Positions 34,266-44,104 of a stretch of DNA of 64,000 nucleotides are shown piece by piece. Both the position numbers and the translations under genes were made by a program. Each line of letters opens with the position of its first letter. The stretch's first letter is position 1. Source of the DNA: Streptomyces solicavernae. Lineage in GTDB: Bacteria > Actinomycetota > Actinomycetes > Streptomycetales > Streptomycetaceae. Location of the stretch: the NCBI RefSeq assembly GCF_029968095.1, contig NZ_JASCIR010000005.1, forward strand, positions 62,001-126,000, read 5' to 3'. Below the pieces are notes generated by a model that was given only the letters and a program-made list of their open reading frames with translations, was not told the origin of the DNA and ran no database searches.

Positions 34266-36377
34266 ATGACCGTCGACGCAGCGCACCCGACACCGCCCCT
34301 TCCCGACCACCGGCCCCACCCGGGCCCCGGCACGCCCCGCGATCTGCGCGCCCTGTTCACGCCCAACGCCGTCGCCGTCGTCGGGGCCAGCAACGACACC
34401 TCCAAGTGGGGCAACTGGATCAGCGTGCAGGCGCTGCGGATGCGTGAGCGCCGGCCGGTGTTCCTGGTCAACCGGCGCGGTGAGCCCGTGCTCGGGCAGC
34501 CCGTGTACCCGTCGATGGCCGCGCTGCCCCAGCAGGTGGACCTCGCCGTGATCGCCGTACCGGCCGCCGGGTTCGAGGCCGCCGTCGACGACGCGCTCGG
34601 GGCCGGTGCCAAGGCCGTCGTGGCGATCACCGCCGGGTTCGCGGAGACCGGGCGGGAGGGCCGGGAGCTGCAGACGCGGCTCGCGGAACGTGTGCGCGCC
34701 GCCGGAGCCGTACTGCTCGGGCCCAACTGCCTCGGGGTGCTCGACAGCAGCAGCGGGCTCCACCTGTCGTCCAACGCGCTGCCGCCCGGACCCGTGGGCC
34801 TCATCTCGCAGAGCGGCAACATGGCCCTGGAACTCAGCCGCATCCTCGCCGAACGCGGCCTCGGCTTCTCCCGGTTCGCCTCCCTCGGCAACCAGGCCGA
34901 CCTCACCGTCGCCGACCTGATCCGCGCCTACACCGTGCACCCCGAGACCGAGCTGATCGCCGTCTACAGCGAGGACTTCGGGGACGGCCGGGACTTCGTC
35001 GCCGCGGCCGCCGAGGCCAACGCCGTCGGCAAACCCGTCGTCCTGCTCACCATCGGGGCCAGCGCCGCCTCCGTACGCGGCGCCCAGTCCCACACGGGGG
35101 CCCTGGCCAGCGACAGCTCCGTCATCGATGCCGCCTGCCGGGCGGGCGGCATCGACCGGGTGGCCAGCCCGCGCCAGATGGCCGGACTGCTGGAATCCCT
35201 GCACCTGTTCGGCGCCGCCCCGGCCCGCCGTACCGCCGTGCTCGCCGACGGCGGCGGGCACGCCTCCGTCGCCAGCGACCTCGCCGAGGCGCACGGACTG
35301 ACCGTCCCGGAGTTCTCCCCCGGCCTCGCCGCCGGCCTGCGCGCCGAGATCGGCCCGTCCGCGGGCGTCGGCAACCCCGTCGACCTCGCGGGCGCGGGCG
35401 AGCGGGACATCACCTCGTTCGCCCGCACCCTGCGCGTACTCCTCGACGCCCCCGAGGTCGAATCGGTCCTGGTCACCGGCTACTTCGGCGGATACGGCGA
35501 GTACGGGCCAGACCTTGCCGCCGCCGAACTCGCGGCCGCCGCCGAGATGGGCGAGCTTGTCCGGCACCGCGCCAAGCCGGTCGCCGTGCACACGATGTAC
35601 CACCAGAGCGCCGCCGCCGAGGAGTTGCAGCGGCTCGGCGTCCCCGTGTTCCGGGCCGTGGAGGAGGCCGCGCGCAGCCTCGGCATGCTCGTCCGGCACG
35701 CCCCCGTCGCCCCGGCGATCCGCGAACTGCCCGCCCCCGCCGCACCGTTGACGGACGACGGCTACTGGACCGCCCGCGAACTGATGCGCACCGCGGGCGT
35801 CGACTTCCCGGCGGCCCGTCTCGTCGGCACGCCCGACGAGGCGGTCGAGGCGGCCCGCGCGATCGGCGGCCCTGTCGTCGTCAAGGCGCTCGGGCTGCTG
35901 CACAAGTCGGACGCGGGCGGCGTCGCCCTCGGCCTGAGCACCCCGGAGGCCGTGCACGCGGCCGTCGCCGACATGGCCGACCGTCTCGCCCCGCCCGGCT
36001 ACTGCGTCGAGGCGATGGCCGACCTGAGCGAGGGCGTCGAACTCATCGTCGGCGTACGGCAGGACCCGCGCTTCGGGCCCGTCGCGATGGTCGGCCTCGG
36101 CGGGATCACCACCGAGGTGCTGCGCGACGTCGCCTTCGGCCTCGCCCCGCTCACCCCCGCCGCCGCCCGCCGGCTCCTGGACGAGCTGCACGCGAAGGCC
36201 CTGCTCTACGGGGTGCGCGGCCGTCCTGCGGTCGACCTGGACGCGGTCGCCCGTACCGTCGCCGCGATCACCGAGGCCGCCGCCGCGCACCCGGAGGTCG
36301 CCGAGCTGGAAGTCAACCCGCTGCTCGCCACCCCGCACGGCTGCCTCGGCCTGGACGCCCGGGTCGTCCTGGCCTGA
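34266..36377 (+). CDS. NDP-forming acyl-CoA synthetase (acetate-CoA ligase ADP-forming family)
   Basis: A 703-residue fused alpha-beta enzyme that makes acyl-CoA from acid, CoA and ATP with ADP release. The CoA-binding Rossmann domain (AVAVVGASNDTSKWGNW, about residues 34-160) is followed by the succinyl-CoA-ligase-like domain with the phosphohistidine His276 in AQSHTGALASD. The C-terminal ATP-grasp domain is at about 485-703 (PVVVKALGLLHKSDAGGVAL; VELIVGVRQDPRFGPVAMVG). ATG 34266 follows CGGAGG. It activates the operon's substrate. It is mechanistically different from the AMP-forming enzyme at 24893, so the two clusters probably use different acids. Confidence 0.92.
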   Translation: MTVDAAHPTPPLPDHRPHPGPGTPRDLRALFTPNAVAVVGASNDTSKWGNWISVQALRMRERRPVFLVNRRGEPVLGQPVYPSMAALPQQVDLAVIAVPAAGFEAAVDDALGAGAKAVVAITAGFAETGREGRELQTRLAERVRAAGAVLLGPNCLGVLDSSSGLHLSSNALPPGPVGLISQSGNMALELSRILAERGLGFSRFASLGNQADLTVADLIRAYTVHPETELIAVYSEDFGDGRDFVAAAAEANAVGKPVVLLTIGASAASVRGAQSHTGALASDSSVIDAACRAGGIDRVASPRQMAGLLESLHLFGAAPARRTAVLADGGGHASVASDLAEAHGLTVPEFSPGLAAGLRAEIGPSAGVGNPVDLAGAGERDITSFARTLRVLLDAPEVESVLVTGYFGGYGEYGPDLAAAELAAAAEMGELVRHRAKPVAVHTMYHQSAAAEELQRLGVPVFRAVEEAARSLGMLVRHAPVAPAIRELPAPAAPLTDDGYWTARELMRTAGVDFPAARLVGTPDEAVEAARAIGGPVVVKALGLLHKSDAGGVALGLSTPEAVHAAVADMADRLAPPGYCVEAMADLSEGVELIVGVRQDPRFGPVAMVGLGGITTEVLRDVAFGLAPLTPAAARRLLDELHAKALLYGVRGRPAVDLDAVARTVAAITEAAAAHPEVAELEVNPLLATPHGCLGLDARVVLA

Positions 36378-36390
36378 GCCCCCACCCGAA

Positions 36391-36443
36391 CCCGTATCCG
36401 TACGCCCGTACGCCCGTACGCCCGTAAGCCCGTAAGCCCGTAA
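36391..36443. repeat. 8-bp tandem repeat GCCCGTAC/GCCCGTAA
   Basis: Two copies of GCCCGTAC followed by three of GCCCGTAA (36404-36443), preceded by degenerate copies, in the 87-bp spacer before the acyl-CoA dehydrogenase gene. It lies just upstream of that gene's ribosome site. Confidence 0.9.
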
Positions 36444-36464
36444 ACCTCAACTCAGGAGGACACC

Positions 36465-37634
36465 GTGGAGTTCGCCCTCACCCCCCGGCTCGCCGAGCTC
36501 AAGGAGCGCGCCGCCTCGCTCACCGGCAAGATCATGCCGTACGAGGACGCCTGCGAGAACGACAACGGCCTCTCGCCGGAAGCCCACGCCGCGATCCGCG
36601 AGGAGGTGCTCGCGCACGGTCTGCAGGCCGTCAACATGCCCGTCGAGTGGGGTGGCGCCGGGCTGTCCGTCCTGGAGCAGGTCGTCGTCCAGGACGAGCT
36701 CGGCAAGCTCACCAACGCCCTGTGGGACGCGGTCTGGCGGCCCGCCAACTGCCTGCGCGCCTGCACCCCGGAGCAGCGGGAGCGCTATCTGGTCCCGGAC
36801 ATCCTCGGCAACCGCCGCGACGCCGTCGCCATCACCGAGGAGCACGCGGGATCGGACCCGTCCCGGATCACCACGACCGCCACCCGGGACGGCGACGGGT
36901 ACGTCATCAACGGCGAGAAGTGGTTCGTCACCGTCGGCGACGTCGCGGACTTCCTGATCGTCCTCGCCTACGTGCGACCGGACGACCAGCCGACGATGTT
37001 CCTCGTCGACAAGGACACCCCCGGCATCTCCGTGAAGCGCACCCCGCGCTACACCCACACCTTCGTGTACGAGCACCCGGAGTTCGTCTTCGAGGACGTC
37101 CGCGTCGGACCGGAGGCCGTGCTCGGGCGGATCGGCGAGGGCTACGACCTGACGCGCGACTGGTTCACCGAGGAGCGCCTGATGATCGCGGCCCGCACCA
37201 TCGGCGCCGCGGAGCGCGCGCTGCGCCTCGCCGTCGACTGGGCCAAGGAGCGCGAGCAGGGCGGCGACCTCCTCATCAACCGCCAGATGATCCAGGCGTA
37301 CATCGCCGACTCGGTCACCGAGATCGCCACCAACCGGGCGTTCACGCACCAGGTGGCCTGGGAGTTCGACCAGGGCGGCGACCGCAAGACGCTGCACGCC
37401 AAGGCGGCCACCGCGAAGCTCGCCGCGTCCGAGGCGTCCAACCGGATCGTGGACCGCTGCCTGCAGATCTTCGGCGGCCGCGGCTACATGCGGGAGAACG
37501 CGGTCGAGCGGCTGTGGCGCGAGCTGCGCGTCGACCGCATCTGGGAGGGCACCTCCGAGGTCCAGCGCCTGGTCATCGCGAACGAGACCGCCAAGCGCGG
37601 CCTGGACGACCTGCTGTCCTTCACCACCGGCTGA
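36465..37634 (+). CDS. Acyl-CoA dehydrogenase
   Basis: A 389-residue FAD enzyme oxidising an acyl-CoA to the 2-enoyl-CoA. The motif AVAITEEHAGSDPSRI fits the flavin/substrate region, CLQIFGGRGYMRENAVERLW is the C-terminal family signature, and the catalytic Glu is present in RIWEGTSEVQR. The GTG start at 36465 follows AGGAGGACACC. The sequence is complete, unlike the atypical homologue at 23672. It lies in the operon between the acyl-CoA synthetase and the hydratase. Confidence 0.93.
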   Translation: MEFALTPRLAELKERAASLTGKIMPYEDACENDNGLSPEAHAAIREEVLAHGLQAVNMPVEWGGAGLSVLEQVVVQDELGKLTNALWDAVWRPANCLRACTPEQRERYLVPDILGNRRDAVAITEEHAGSDPSRITTTATRDGDGYVINGEKWFVTVGDVADFLIVLAYVRPDDQPTMFLVDKDTPGISVKRTPRYTHTFVYEHPEFVFEDVRVGPEAVLGRIGEGYDLTRDWFTEERLMIAARTIGAAERALRLAVDWAKEREQGGDLLINRQMIQAYIADSVTEIATNRAFTHQVAWEFDQGGDRKTLHAKAATAKLAASEASNRIVDRCLQIFGGRGYMRENAVERLWRELRVDRIWEGTSEVQRLVIANETAKRGLDDLLSFTTG

Positions 37635-37711
37635 CCCGCCCGTCCGACCTCGGGGCCGCCGCCCTTCTCGTACGGCGGCGTCCCCCGTCCCACGACCGGA
37701 GACGCCCCGCC

Positions 37712-38467
37712 ATGGCTTCCACCACCACCGCACCCGCCGTGACCGACGGCACCGTCACCGTCCGACTCCTCGGTGAACAGCGGGACATCGCGCTGCTCAC
37801 CCTCGACCGCCCGCGCAAGCTCAACGCGCTCTCCACGCACATGGAGGCCGCGCTCCTCGACGCCCTGCGCAGCAGTGATGTCACAGAGTGTCGTGCCGTC
37901 GTCGTCACCGGCACCGAGCGCGCCTTCTCGGCCGGTGCCGACACGGGCGAGCTGCGCGACATGACGCCGCAGGCGATCGCCGCGTACTACCGCGGGTCGG
38001 GCGCGGTGTACGAGGAGTTCGCGGCGCTCCCGCAGCCCACGGTCGCCGCGATCAGCGGCTACTGCATGGGCGGCGGCCTCGAACTCGCCCTCGCCGCCGA
38101 CTTCCGGATCGCCGCACCCGGCGCCGTGTTCGCCCTGCCCGAGGTGGGCCTCGGCATCCTGCCCGGCTCCGGCGGCATCGCCCGTCTCGTACGCGAGGTC
38201 GGCCCGGCCCGCACCCGCGACCTGGTGCTGCGCGGCCGCCGCTTCGACGCTCAGGAGGCGTACGCCTGGGGCCTGTTGACCGAGGTCGCCGAAGGCCCCG
38301 GGGCCGTGACCGAGCGCGCCCTGGCCCTCGCCGCCGAGCTCACCGCCCACACGCCGCTCACCCTCGCCCTCGCCAAGCAGGTCGTGGACGCGGCGGCGGA
38401 CGCCCCGAAGGAGACGGCGCTGCTCCTCGAACACCTCGCGTACGCGGCCCTCAACCGCACCGGCTGA
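37712..38467 (+). CDS. Enoyl-CoA hydratase/isomerase (crotonase family)
   Basis: A 251-residue crotonase. Oxyanion-hole motif AFSAGAD is near residues 71-77. Both catalytic glutamates of true hydratases are present: Glu124 (YCMGGGLELALAADF) and Glu144 (ALPEVGLGILPGSGG). It should hydrate the enoyl-CoA from the preceding dehydrogenase. ATG 37712 is preceded by CCGGAGACG. It is 77 bp downstream of the dehydrogenase gene, with 141 bp of repeat-containing spacer before the permease. Confidence 0.92.
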   Translation: MASTTTAPAVTDGTVTVRLLGEQRDIALLTLDRPRKLNALSTHMEAALLDALRSSDVTECRAVVVTGTERAFSAGADTGELRDMTPQAIAAYYRGSGAVYEEFAALPQPTVAAISGYCMGGGLELALAADFRIAAPGAVFALPEVGLGILPGSGGIARLVREVGPARTRDLVLRGRRFDAQEAYAWGLLTEVAEGPGAVTERALALAAELTAHTPLTLALAKQVVDAAADAPKETALLLEHLAYAALNRTG

Positions 38468-38551
38468 GCCGCGCCGCACCGCACAACAGGGGGACCCAGC
38501 CACCGAACGCGACCACGACCACCGCACCGCCCGACGCCCGTCCGACGCCCG

Positions 38552-38594
38552 CCCGATGCCCGTCCGCCGCCCGCCCGATGCCCGTCCGCCGCCC
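38552..38594. repeat. 21-bp direct repeat between hydratase and permease genes
   Basis: A 21-bp unit beginning CCCGATGCCC is repeated exactly at 38552-38572 and 38574-38594. Shorter GCCCGTCC-type units surround it. It resembles the other intergenic GCCCGT repeats of this operon. Confidence 0.85.
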
Positions 38595-38608
38595 AGGAGG
38601 TCCACCCC

Positions 38609-40108
38609 ATGACAGTCGCCACATCGAGCACGGGGCAGTCCCCGCAGCAACCGGAACCCGGACCCACGTCCACGTCCACGGGCACGGGCAAGCGGCCCGT
38701 CGTCGAGACCCGGTCCATCGACTACGTACCGCTCGCCGAGCGCCACGGAAAAGTCTGGCACCTCTTCCCGGTGTGGTTCGCTGGCGACGCGCACCTGGCC
38801 ACCGTCGCCACCGGCGCGATCGGCGTCGCCCTCGGCGGCAACCTCATCTGGACGGCGATCGCCATCGTCCTCGGCAACGCCCTCGGCACGTTCTTCATGG
38901 CGTTCCACTCCACGCAGGGGCCGCAGCTGGGACTGCCCCAAATGGTGCAGTCCCGGCCGCAGTTCGGCTTCGTGGGGGCGCTGCTCGTCTGGATCGTCGC
39001 GCTGGTCACGTACATCGGCTACACGGCGTTCAACCAGGTGCTCGTCGGCTCCACCATGGAGCACCTGGCCGGCACGCCCGCGGGCGTCAGCTACATCGCG
39101 TACGCGGCGATCGCCATCGTCCTGGCGATCGTCGGCTACGACTTCATCCACCGGGCGTCGCGCTGGCTGACGTATCTGATGACGGCGGGCCTCGTCGTCT
39201 TCTCCGTGGGTGTCCTGGTCGTGGCGCCGTTCTCCGCCGACCAGCTGGACCTCGGCGCCTTCGCGCTCGCCCCGTTCCTGATCCAGCTGTTCCACGCGGC
39301 GGTGTACCAGCTGTCCTGGTCGATCTACGTGTCCGACTACTCCCGCTATCTCCCGCCGACCGTGGGCGTGCGCTCCTCGTTCTGGTGGACGTATCTCGGC
39401 GCGGGTTTCGGCGGTACGTGGATGATGCTGGTCGGCGCGGTCGCGGCGGGGCTGTTCCCGAAGCTGGGGCTCGTGGAGCAGATCATCCACGCCGGTGACA
39501 CCGTGCTCCCCGGCCTCGGCGTGACGCTGCTGCTGATGTCCGTCGCCCCGCTCATCACCATCGGCACCCTCAACTTCTACGGCGGCAGCCTGACCCTGCT
39601 GTCCTCCGTCGACTCGGTGAAGCGCATCCCGCTCACCCTGACGTCCCGGATCGTGACGCTGCTCGTCCTCGGCGTGGCCTCCACCGCCCTGGCGTTCAGC
39701 TCCAACGACGACTTCCTCACCACATTCGGGCACTTCCTGATCGTGCTCGGCATGCTGTTCACGCCGTGGACCGCCGTGAACCTGGTCGACTTCTACGTGG
39801 TGCGCCGCGGCCACTACTCGATCCGCGAGATCTTCAACCCCCAGGGAATCTACGGCCGTTGGAACTGGCGCGGCCTCACCGCGTACGGCGTCGGCTTCGT
39901 CGCCATGCTGCCGTTCGCGGTCATCGGCGACCTGCAGGGGCCGCTCGCCCACTGGGTGCGCGGCGCCGACGTCACGATGCTCGTCGGCCTCGCCGTGTCG
40001 GCCGTCCTGTACCTCGTCCTGTGCCGCTCCCTCGACATCGACGCCGAACGCGCGGCGGTCGAGGCGGCCGACGAGGGCCTGGAGCCGGGCCCCGTACACC
40101 CCAACTGA
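38609..40108 (+). CDS. NCS1-family permease (nucleobase:cation symporter type)
   Basis: A 499-residue membrane protein with about 12 hydrophobic helices. NCS1 features include the early LFPVWFAGDAHLATVATGAI region, the GFVGALLVWIVALVTYIGYTAF helix pair and the central SIYVSDYSRYLPP loop, like cytosine and allantoin permeases. NCS1 carriers import nucleobases, allantoin, hydantoins or vitamins. Here it sits inside a beta-oxidation-type operon between hydratase and 3-hydroxyacyl-CoA dehydrogenase genes. It may therefore bring in a heterocyclic or unusual acid degraded by them. ATG 38609 follows AGGAGG. Confidence 0.9.
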   Translation: MTVATSSTGQSPQQPEPGPTSTSTGTGKRPVVETRSIDYVPLAERHGKVWHLFPVWFAGDAHLATVATGAIGVALGGNLIWTAIAIVLGNALGTFFMAFHSTQGPQLGLPQMVQSRPQFGFVGALLVWIVALVTYIGYTAFNQVLVGSTMEHLAGTPAGVSYIAYAAIAIVLAIVGYDFIHRASRWLTYLMTAGLVVFSVGVLVVAPFSADQLDLGAFALAPFLIQLFHAAVYQLSWSIYVSDYSRYLPPTVGVRSSFWWTYLGAGFGGTWMMLVGAVAAGLFPKLGLVEQIIHAGDTVLPGLGVTLLLMSVAPLITIGTLNFYGGSLTLLSSVDSVKRIPLTLTSRIVTLLVLGVASTALAFSSNDDFLTTFGHFLIVLGMLFTPWTAVNLVDFYVVRRGHYSIREIFNPQGIYGRWNWRGLTAYGVGFVAMLPFAVIGDLQGPLAHWVRGADVTMLVGLAVSAVLYLVLCRSLDIDAERAAVEAADEGLEPGPVHPN

Positions 40109-40137
40109 CCGTGGACCGCAAGGAAGGAGCGAACCCC

Positions 40138-41073
40138 GTGGCGCACACAGCGTCGGACACCGTGGAACGCATCGGCGTCGTAGGAGCAGGACTGATGGGC
40201 GCGGGCATCGCGGAGGTGTGCGCCCGGGCGGGCCTGGACGTCCTGGTCGCCGAGGCCGGCCGGGACGCGGCCCGCGCCGCCCGCACCCGGATCGAGACGT
40301 CGCTGCGCCGCGCCGCCGGCCGCGGCAAACTCACCGCGGACGAGGCCGACGCCGCCCTCGCCCGCCTCCACCTCACCACCGACCTGGGCGACTTCGCCGA
40401 CCGGGACCTGGTCGTCGAGGCGGTGGCCGAGCGGGAGGACGTGAAGACCTCGGTGTTCGCGACGCTCGACAAGGTGGTGGAGCGCGAGGACGCGGTGCTC
40501 GCCTCCAACACCTCCTCGATCCCCGTCATGCGGCTCGGCACGGCCACCACCCGCGCCGACCGGGTCATCGGCATCCACTTCTTCAACCCGGTCCCGGTGC
40601 TCCCGCTGGTCGAGCTGGTCCCGTCCCTCCTGACCGGCCCGGCCACGCAGGACCGCGCCCGCGCCTTCGCCGAGAACCGCCTCGGCAAGCGCGTGGTCCT
40701 GGCGGCGGACCGCGCGGGCTTCGTGGTCAACGCGCTGCTTGTCCCGTACCTCCTCGCGGCCGTACGCATGCTGGAATCCGGCACCGCCTCCGCCACGGAC
40801 ATCGACGACGGCATGGTGCAGGGCTGCGCCCACCCCCTGGGCCCCCTCGCCCTCGCGGACCTCATCGGCCTGGACACGGTCACCGCGATCGCCGAGTCCC
40901 TCTACGCGGAACACAAGGAACCCCTGTACGCCCCGCCGCCACTGCTGCTGCGCATGACGGAGGCGGGGTTGCTGGGGCGGAAGTCGGGGCGGGGGTTCTA
41001 CCGGTACGGACCCAGCGGGACCGGCGTGAACAGGGGCGGTTCCTCGTCCGGTGTCAGCGCGGTCGGGCCGTAG
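40138..41073 (+). CDS. 3-hydroxyacyl-CoA dehydrogenase (3-hydroxybutyryl-CoA type)
   Basis: A 311-residue NAD(P)-dependent enzyme oxidising a 3-hydroxyacyl-CoA. The Rossmann motif VVGAGLMGAGIA is near residues 14-25. The catalytic HFFNPVP motif (His at about 148) and the C-terminal domain DGMVQGCAHPLGPLALADLI and KSGRGFYRY are complete. GTG 40138 is preceded by AGGAAGGAGC; GTG 40111 in frame is a weaker start. The last gene of the operon; no thiolase follows, so the final cleavage is done elsewhere. Confidence 0.93.
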   Translation: MAHTASDTVERIGVVGAGLMGAGIAEVCARAGLDVLVAEAGRDAARAARTRIETSLRRAAGRGKLTADEADAALARLHLTTDLGDFADRDLVVEAVAEREDVKTSVFATLDKVVEREDAVLASNTSSIPVMRLGTATTRADRVIGIHFFNPVPVLPLVELVPSLLTGPATQDRARAFAENRLGKRVVLAADRAGFVVNALLVPYLLAAVRMLESGTASATDIDDGMVQGCAHPLGPLALADLIGLDTVTAIAESLYAEHKEPLYAPPPLLLRMTEAGLLGRKSGRGFYRYGPSGTGVNRGGSSSGVSAVGP

Positions 41074-41165
41074 AGCAAACCTCACGCGGTCCTCGTACCG
41101 CACGGCCCGGCGTTCCTGTCCTTCGCGTACCGCTTCGACACGGAGTACTCGGGTCTTTCGACGCC

Positions 41166-41199
41166 CCGGCGGGCATTCGGGCAGCCGAACGCCCGCCGG
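41166..41199. terminator. Terminator between convergent genes
   Basis: Stem of 9 bp (CCGGCGGGC/GCCCGCCGG), one A-C mismatch, then 5 bp (TTCGG/CCGAA) and a GCAG loop. It lies between the end of the catabolic operon (41073) and the protease inhibitor gene (41232). Confidence 0.75.
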
Positions 41200-41231
41200 A
41201 GTCGGGAGCCGTGGAGACGGGACCCCTTACG

Positions 41232-41696
41232 TCAGAACGCCAGGGCCGCGCTCTTCGCGAGGACCGCGTTCAGGGTGCAGCCGTTGGCGAACGTCGCCGA
41301 CCAGTCGACCCGTCTGCCTTCCCAGAGCCCCGTCGCGAAGACCGTCACGGGCGCCCACTGCTTGGTACACACGGCGTCCGTGGTGGGGCGCGCCAGGTCA
41401 CCGAACCGGCCGTCGGCAGCCCGCAGTTCGGCGCAGGCCGCACGCGCGTCGGGGTGGGTGCCGGAGGGCCGCGGAGCGCAGGTGAGCGTGACCGAGCGCT
41501 CCACGGCGACCGTCGTGGCGTCGGCACCCCGGCCCATGGCCAGGACGAGGTCGGTCGGCGCGTAGAGCCCCTTTTCCCGGGCCGGTGCTGAGGGGCGGTC
41601 GGAGCGGTCCTGGGCCACAGCCGGTGCGGCCGTCGCGGTCAGCAGACAAGCGGCGGCGGTGGCGGCTGCGGCCACCGTCCCGAGTACATGGCGCAT
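41232..41696 (-). CDS. ssi: Subtilisin-inhibitor-like secreted protease inhibitor (SSI family)
   Basis: A 154-residue precursor: signal peptide about residues 1-28 (AAPAVAQ cleavage region), then the SSI domain (LYAPTDLVLAMGRG; TLTCAPRPSGTHPDARAACA; ATFANGCTLN). The four cysteines expected for the two SSI disulphides are present. The reactive-site loop reads CTKQWAP, so Lys sits at the P1 position, predicting inhibition of trypsin-like proteases as well as or instead of subtilisins. ATG 41694-41696 follows GGAGAGAGGG. The leader carries a very stable hairpin ending 19 bp upstream. SSI proteins restrain extracellular proteases during aerial growth. Confidence 0.93.
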   Translation of the reverse strand: MRHVLGTVAAAATAAACLLTATAAPAVAQDRSDRPSAPAREKGLYAPTDLVLAMGRGADATTVAVERSVTLTCAPRPSGTHPDARAACAELRAADGRFGDLARPTTDAVCTKQWAPVTVFATGLWEGRRVDWSATFANGCTLNAVLAKSAALAF

Positions 41697-42063
41697 GAAG
41701 GTTCCCTCTCTCCTTGAACTCCGCGGGGTTCCCGCGGAGTTCTCTCGGACTTCCCGAACGGACGACGCGGGTGCTCGTCGCGGTGAGGAGTCTCGCCTGT
41801 GCGGAGAGTGAGCGCCAAGCGGGGCGTCGACTACCGGACGGCTCTGTTCGGTCAACGGTGACCAAGCGGCAAACTCCGCTGGCCAGCGCGGAGAGTCAGG
41901 CCCTGGGGTGCGCGCCCAGCATGCGGGTGCCACCCGGTGGTTTAACGCATAACGACGGCCTGACCTGGGCAGACAGAGGTTCACGTCTCAACCTCGTCAA
42001 CCAGCGGTTACCGTCAACGACCGGAAATTGCTCCTGCGCTCGGTGAGGGCCGGCAGTTCGGGC
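41697..42063. other. 367-bp spacer: ssi leader/promoter and pruA downstream region
   Basis: There is no credible gene. It holds the ssi ribosome site, the hairpin at 41716-41742 and an AT-richer segment around 41940-42030, which may include the ssi promoter. No clear terminator for pruA was seen at 42000-42063. Confidence 0.6.
41716..41742 (-). promoter_or_regulatory. Perfect 12-bp hairpin in the ssi 5' leader
   Basis: Arms GAACTCCGCGGG and CCCGCGGAGTTC are perfectly complementary with a GTT loop. In the ssi transcript it ends just before the GGAGAGAGGG ribosome site, so it could block or insulate translation. It could also act as an mRNA 5' stabiliser or a protein-binding palindrome. Confidence 0.75.
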
Positions 42064-43692
<1,629 letters not shown>

Positions 43693-44104
43693 GAGGGTCC
43701 TCCTTGGGACGGTCGTCCGGGAGCGCCCGATCGCCTCGGTCATCGCGGTGGCCGAGGCTGAGGGGAGCACGTCGGCAGTGGCGAGCCGCTCGACGGTCCG
43801 CACCTGTCAGGACCAGCATGGCAGCCCCTGGCCAACCACGCCGGTGGCTCGTCGAGACCGGCGTCCGTCGACTCGGCGCCCCGGCACCCCGCCACCCCGG
43901 CACCCCGGCACCCCGGCGACGTACCCTGCGAAATGGTGCACAGGGGCTCGCCGAGCACGGGGACACTCCGCGTACGGCGCGGGGTCGGCCTCTTGCCGTC
44001 ATCGTCGCCCCGGGCAACGTCAACGACGGCTTGCAGCTCGATCACCGCCGTTCAATGACCGCGTCGAACCTCGGCTCCGTACGCAGCAGTTCGGACTTCT
44101 CCCC
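43693..44104. other. 412-bp spacer upstream of pruA
   Basis: No credible gene. It contains the pruA promoter region and a simple repeat at 43879-43918. No terminator hairpin for the PucR gene stood out. Confidence 0.6.
43879..43918. repeat. CACCCCGG 8-bp tandem repeat
   Basis: About five copies of CACCCCGG (one CACCCCGC) in the pruA upstream spacer. Confidence 0.8.

Noticed and set aside
33174..36338. A minus-strand open frame of 1054 codons opposite the SDR and acyl-CoA synthetase genes
   Set aside because: Its composition is Gly/Arg-rich without domains, and it spans an intergenic repeat and two genuine genes on the other strand.
37484..40099. A minus-strand open frame of 871 codons opposite the hydratase and NCS1 permease genes
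   Set aside because: Charged, motif-free translation; the plus-strand genes have family signatures and ribosome sites.
41714..42046. A plus-strand open frame of 110 codons upstream of ssi
   Set aside because: No ribosome site or domain; it runs across the ssi leader hairpin and promoter region.
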